DNA from: Streptomyces sp. BHT-5-2
GTDB lineage: Bacteria; Actinomycetota; Actinomycetes; Streptomycetales; Streptomycetaceae
Direction: 5' to 3'
Assembly: GCF_019774615.1 (NCBI RefSeq)
Contig: NZ_CP081496.1
Location: 5,146,001 to 5,210,000, forward strand
DNA: 64,000 nucleotides
Below are positions 61,048 to 64,000 of this stretch, piece by piece. The translations under genes were made by a program, and so were the position numbers. The notes below the pieces were generated by a model. It was given only the letters and a program-made list of their open reading frames with translations. It did no database searches and was not told where the DNA came from. Within the stretch, counting starts at the first letter, position 1. Every line of letters begins with the position of its first letter.

Positions 61048-61518
61048 TCAGCGGGCCGTGTGGTCGACGGCACCGTGGATCTCGACGAGATCACGCAGGG
61101 CGCGGGCGTCGCGAACGGCCTGTTCGCGGGCGATGCCGGGCTGGATGCCCATGGCGGGCAGACTGGTGCCGTCGGCGAGGTCCAGATGGACCCATGGGTC
61201 ACCGGCCCGGAGGTTGACGCGCAGTACCTGGGCCCAGGCCAGCTCGCGCCGGGTGGTGAGGTTGACGACGGTCACGCCCTCCTGCCGCGCGACCACCTTG
61301 GGGCGGGCGAGCAGCAGGAGGACGGCGGCCACCAGCACCCCGGTGCCCACGAAACCCATCCGCTCCCCGCCGCTCAGCTCCGGCAGCAGCATCGCGACCG
61401 CGGTGAGGGCGGCGAGCTGGGCGATGCCGGCGACGTAGAGGACGGCCCGGGTGCGGGACGGCCGGAAGGTCACCGGGAGGGCGGGCCGGGAGGCGGCGGG
61501 GGACGCGGGCGCGGACAC
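61048..61518 (-). CDS. PH-domain-like small membrane protein
   Basis: 156 residues from the GTG at 61518. Two hydrophobic helices (AVLYVAGIAQLAALTAVAML, MGFVGTGVLVAAVLLLLA) precede a bacterial PH-like domain (PKVVARQEGVTVVNLTTRRE, LAWAQVLRVNLRAGDPWVHL, DLADGTSLPAMGIQPGI). Last gene of the ribBA-ribH-hisE-hisG series, 45 bases after hisG. Function unknown; the neighbourhood is conserved in streptomycetes as I recall. Confidence 0.8.
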   Translation of the reverse strand: MSAPASPAASRPALPVTFRPSRTRAVLYVAGIAQLAALTAVAMLLPELSGGERMGFVGTGVLVAAVLLLLARPKVVARQEGVTVVNLTTRRELAWAQVLRVNLRAGDPWVHLDLADGTSLPAMGIQPGIAREQAVRDARALRDLVEIHGAVDHTAR

Positions 61519-61563
61519 GTGTCGTCTTCCGTGGGAGGGCGTGCGGGTGCGGGCGGTGGGGCG

Positions 61564-62412
61564 TCAGAGCCGGCAGGCGTGGATGCCGGTGGTCAGGATC
61601 GCGCGGGCGCCGAGTTCGTAGAGCTCGTCCATGATGCGCTGGGCGTCCTTGGCCGGGACCATGGAGCGGACCGCGACCCAGCCCTCGTGGTGCAGCGGGG
61701 AGACGGTCGGGGACTCCAGGCCCGGGGTGAGCGCCACGGCCTTCTCGACCTGCTCGACCCGGATGTCGTAGTCCATCATCACGTACCGGCGGGCCACCAG
61801 GACGCCCTGCATGCGGCGGAGGAACTGGCGGACCTTGGGGTCGTCGTCCGGAGCGCCCGTCCCGCGGATGACCACGGCCTCGGAGGTCAGGATCGGCTCG
61901 CCGATGATCTCCAGGCCGGCGTTGCGAAGGGTGGTGCCGGTCTCCACGACGTCCGCGATGATCTGGGCGACGCCGAGCTGGATGGCGGTCTCCACCGCGC
62001 CGTCGAGGTGTACGACGGAGGCGTCCACGCCGTGGTCGGTGAGGTGCTTGGTGACCAGGCCGGAGAACGAGGTGGCGATGGTCATGCCGCCGAAGTCGGC
62101 GACGTCCTTGGCGGTGCCGGGACGGGTGGCGTAGCGGAAGGTGGAGCCGGCGAAGCCGAGCTGGAGGATCTCCTCGGCCGGCGAGCCGGAGTCCAGCAGC
62201 AGGTCACGGCCGGTGATGCCGATGTCGAGCTTGCCGGAGCCGACGTAGACGGCGATGTCCCGGGGGCGCAGGAAGAAGAACTCGACCTCGTTCTCCGCGT
62301 CGACCAGGACCAGTTCGCGGCGATCCTTGCGCTGGCGGTAGCCGGCCTCATGGAGCATCGCCGACGCAGGCTCGGACAGTGAACCCTTGTTGGGGACAGC
62401 GATGCGCAGCAT
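61564..62412 (-). CDS. hisG: ATP phosphoribosyltransferase, long form
   Basis: 282 residues, MLRIAVPNKGSLSEPASAML start. First enzyme of histidine synthesis, joining ATP and PRPP. Catalytic region DIAVYVGSGKLDIGITGRDL and the PRPP loop VHLDGAVETAIQLGVAQIIA, DVVETGTTLRNAGL. The C-terminal ACT-like regulatory domain (ESPTVSPLHHEGWVAVRSMV, IMDELYELGARAILTTGIHA) marks the long form, feedback-inhibited by histidine and independent of HisZ. It follows hisE closely. Confidence 0.97.
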   Translation of the reverse strand: MLRIAVPNKGSLSEPASAMLHEAGYRQRKDRRELVLVDAENEVEFFFLRPRDIAVYVGSGKLDIGITGRDLLLDSGSPAEEILQLGFAGSTFRYATRPGTAKDVADFGGMTIATSFSGLVTKHLTDHGVDASVVHLDGAVETAIQLGVAQIIADVVETGTTLRNAGLEIIGEPILTSEAVVIRGTGAPDDDPKVRQFLRRMQGVLVARRYVMMDYDIRVEQVEKAVALTPGLESPTVSPLHHEGWVAVRSMVPAKDAQRIMDELYELGARAILTTGIHACRL

Positions 62413-62460
62413 GACAGCGATTTCCTTTGCAGCGGGGGAAGTTGGCGATTGCGGGGCGGA

Positions 62461-62733
62461 TCAGAGGTGGGCGTAGACGTCGTCGAGGGAGATGCCCTGG
62501 GCGACCATCAGCACCTGGAGGTGGTAGAGGAGCTGGGAGATCTCCTCGGCGGCGGCGTCATGCGACTCGTGCTCCGCGGCCATCCAGACCTCGGCGGCCT
62601 CTTCGACGATCTTCTTGCCGATCGTGTGCACACCGGCCTGCACCAGCTCGGCGGTGCGGGAGGTGGCGGGGTCGCCGGTGGCGGCCTTCTGCTGGAGCTC
62701 GGCGAAGAGCTCCTCGAACGTCTTCTTGGACAT
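62461..62733 (-). CDS. hisE: Phosphoribosyl-ATP pyrophosphatase
   Basis: 90 residues from the ATG at 62733 (MSKKTFEELFAELQQKAATG); ten earlier in-frame codons are not conserved. MazG-like all-helical fold with IGKKIVEEAAEVWMAAEHES, the metal-binding acidic helix, and AEEISQLLYHLQVLMVAQGI. It removes pyrophosphate from PR-ATP, the second histidine step. Placed between ribH and hisG. The upstream gap contains a 46-base tandem repeat. Confidence 0.95.
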   Translation of the reverse strand: MSKKTFEELFAELQQKAATGDPATSRTAELVQAGVHTIGKKIVEEAAEVWMAAEHESHDAAAEEISQLLYHLQVLMVAQGISLDDVYAHL

Positions 62734-62764
62734 GATGCGGCCTACCCTACGCGGTGACGTCACT

Positions 62765-62857
62765 GCGGCGCGCAGCGCCTCGGCTGAGGGTGGTGGTGGG
62801 AGACGGGTGGGCGGCGCGCAGCGCCTCGGCTGAAGGGTGGTGGTGGGAGACGGGCGG
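62765..62857. repeat. 46/47-base tandem duplication between ribH and hisE
   Basis: Two head-to-tail units (62765-62810 and 62811-62857) differing by one inserted A and one T/C change. Each starts with the small hairpin GGCGC-GCA-GCGCC and continues with a GGTGGTGGTGGGAGACGGG run. It fills the gap between the ribH stop and the hisE start. Confidence 0.8.
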
Positions 62858-62862
62858 GCCGC

Positions 62863-63348
62863 TCAGCGCCAGGGCTCGGAGACCGTGCGGAGGGTGGCGG
62901 CCGTGGCGACCGCGGCGGTGACCGCCTCGTGGCCCTTGTCCTCGGCGGATCCGGGCAGGCCGGCGCGGTCCAGGGCCTGCTCCTCGGTGTCGCAGGTCAG
63001 CACGCCGAAGCCGACCGGGACGCCGGTGTCCACCGCGACCTGGGTCAGGCCCTGGGTGACGCCCTGGCAGACGTAGTCGAAGTGCGGGGTGCCGCCGCGG
63101 ACGACGACGCCGAGCGCGACCACCGCGTCGTAGCCGCGGCCGGCCAGGACCTTGGCGACCACCGGCAGCTCGAAGGTGCCGGGCACCCGCAGCAGGGTGG
63201 GCTCGTCGATGCCCAGCTCGTGCAGGGCCCGCAGTGCGCCGTCCACCAGGCCGTCCATGACCTTCTGGTGCCACTGCGCGGCGATCACGGCCACCCGCAG
63301 GTCGCCACAGTTCTTCACGGTCAGTTCGGGTGCGCCCTTGCCGCTCAT
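62863..63348 (-). CDS. ribH: 6,7-dimethyl-8-ribityllumazine synthase
   Basis: 161 residues. Lumazine synthase fold: LRVAVIAAQWHQKVMDGLVD, RVPGTFELPVVAKVLAGRGY, VALGVVVRGGTPHFDYVCQG, VPVGFGVLTCDTEEQALDRA, then GHEAVTAAVATAATLR. It condenses ArPP-derived amine with dihydroxybutanone phosphate in riboflavin synthesis, usually as a 60-mer shell or pentamer. It lies 56 bases downstream of ribBA. Confidence 0.97.
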   Translation of the reverse strand: MSGKGAPELTVKNCGDLRVAVIAAQWHQKVMDGLVDGALRALHELGIDEPTLLRVPGTFELPVVAKVLAGRGYDAVVALGVVVRGGTPHFDYVCQGVTQGLTQVAVDTGVPVGFGVLTCDTEEQALDRAGLPGSAEDKGHEAVTAAVATAATLRTVSEPWR

Positions 63349-63404
63349 GGTTCTCCTCGTACGAGTGATGGTGTCGGTGCCCGGCTGCCGGGGGTGGCCG
63401 GTGG

Positions 63405-64000
63405 TTACTGGTTGCCGCAGGTGGCGGCCGCGCCGGCGGCATCGGCGCCGCCGTGGCCGCCGTCCAGCCAGGGCAGGTCGTGCCCCATCCGGTCGCGCTT
63501 GGTGCGCAGGTAGCGCAGGTTGTGCTCGCCGGCCTGGACGGGCATGGACTCGCGGCCGGTGACGGTGAGGCCGTGCTGCTCCAGGGCGGCGGTCTTCTCG
63601 GGGTTGTTGGTCATCAGGCGCAGTGAGCGGACGCCGAGGTCGCGGAGCATCTGGGCGCCGGCGCCGTAGTCCCGGGAGTCGGCCGGCAGGCCCAGTTCGA
63701 GGTTGGCGTCGAGGGTGTCCCGGCCACGCTCCTGGAGTTCGTAGGCGCGCAGCTTGGGCAGCAGTCCGATGCCGCGGCCCTCGTGGCCGCGGAGGTAGAC
63801 GACCACACCGCGGCCGGCCTCGCTGATCCGGCGCAGCGACTCCGTCAACTGCGGGCCGCAGTCGCAGCGCAGCGAGTGGAAGACGTCACCGGTCAGGCAC
63901 TCGGAGTGGACCCGGACCAGGACGTCCTCACCGTCGCCCAGCTCCCCTGCGACGAGTGCGACGTGCTCGACGCCGTCGACGGTGGAGCGGTAGCCGTGGG
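63405..64000 (-). CDS. ribBA: GTP cyclohydrolase II part of RibBA, cut by the window end
   Basis: The 3' 198 codons are present; the start lies beyond 64000. The frame reads YRSTVDGVEHVALVAGELGD, HSECLTGDVFHSLRCDCGPQ (three zinc cysteines), then LRRISEAGRGVVVYLRGHEG, RGIGLLPKLRAYELQERGRD, TLDANLELGLPADSRDYGAG, LRLMTNNPEKTAALEQHGL, all cyclohydrolase II motifs. The domain opens GTP's imidazole ring in riboflavin synthesis. A fused N-terminal DHBP synthase is usual in actinomycetes but cannot be seen here. Confidence 0.9.
   Translation of the reverse strand, partial: HGYRSTVDGVEHVALVAGELGDGEDVLVRVHSECLTGDVFHSLRCDCGPQLTESLRRISEAGRGVVVYLRGHEGRGIGLLPKLRAYELQERGRDTLDANLELGLPADSRDYGAGAQMLRDLGVRSLRLMTNNPEKTAALEQHGLTVTGRESMPVQAGEHNLRYLRTKRDRMGHDLPWLDGGHGGADAAGAAATCGNQ

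Overview
The window is high-GC chromosomal DNA from a Streptomyces-like actinomycete. GC-rich third codon positions, GTG/TTG starts, ATGA or GTGA gene overlaps, short leaderless-type promoters and the gene families (DUF6421, ROK/LacI pairs, EccA-like AAA protein, rib-his cluster) all point there. No rRNA, tRNA or CRISPR array was recognised.

Left core block (1-16465): a ROK sugar kinase divergent from a LacI regulator, an aldolase/citrate-lyase-family protein, a DinB-like protein, the electron-transfer flavoprotein genes etfB-etfA, a flavin reductase, a thioredoxin, an acyltransferase, a B3/4-domain protein, a DUF6421 - SDR - threonine aldolase operon, a glycerophosphodiester phosphodiesterase, a GNAT and a VOC protein. 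Three intergenic hairpins in this block share an identical 13-nt loop but have different, fully compensated stems.

Accessory island (about 16466-40640): it starts with gene fragments and two methyltransferase-like genes, then a WXG100/type VII-like cassette, then a plasmid or ICE-type conjugation block (TraG/HerA-like ATPase, replication-relaxation protein, lytic transglycosylase-NlpC/P60, membrane protein, double-winged-helix protein). Several of these genes carry single-base frameshifts. The 5' end of the ATPase is replaced by a copy of the start of the preceding gene. Across a strong palindromic terminator lies a minus-strand set of secreted proteins: a 1450-residue polymorphic toxin (ALF repeats, long alanine-rich coiled coil, Hint autoprocessing domain, EndoU-type nuclease tip) with a probable immunity gene, two more ALF-repeat proteins and two ricin-type lectins from a recent tandem duplication. 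The right edge is a graveyard of Tn3, IS5, TetR and haloalkane dehalogenase fragments.

Right block (40641-64000): a methyltransferase, a FAD monooxygenase, a Met/His-rich DUF5134 protein with an M56 metalloprotease, a HAD hydrolase, a SnoaL-like protein and a compact class I lanthipeptide locus. In the lanthipeptide locus a 47-residue FxLD-type precursor at 51262-51405 lies in front of full-length LanB and LanC. Next come an aldo/keto reductase with a divergent ArsR-type regulator, a secreted C39-like peptidase, a P-loop kinase, a candidate small RNA, an EccA-like AAA ATPase, a pair of CBS-domain membrane proteins, a PH-like membrane protein and the hisG-hisE-ribH-ribBA cluster, which runs off the right end.

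All calls are by eye from sequence motifs. Functions rest on family recognition, and no database search was run.
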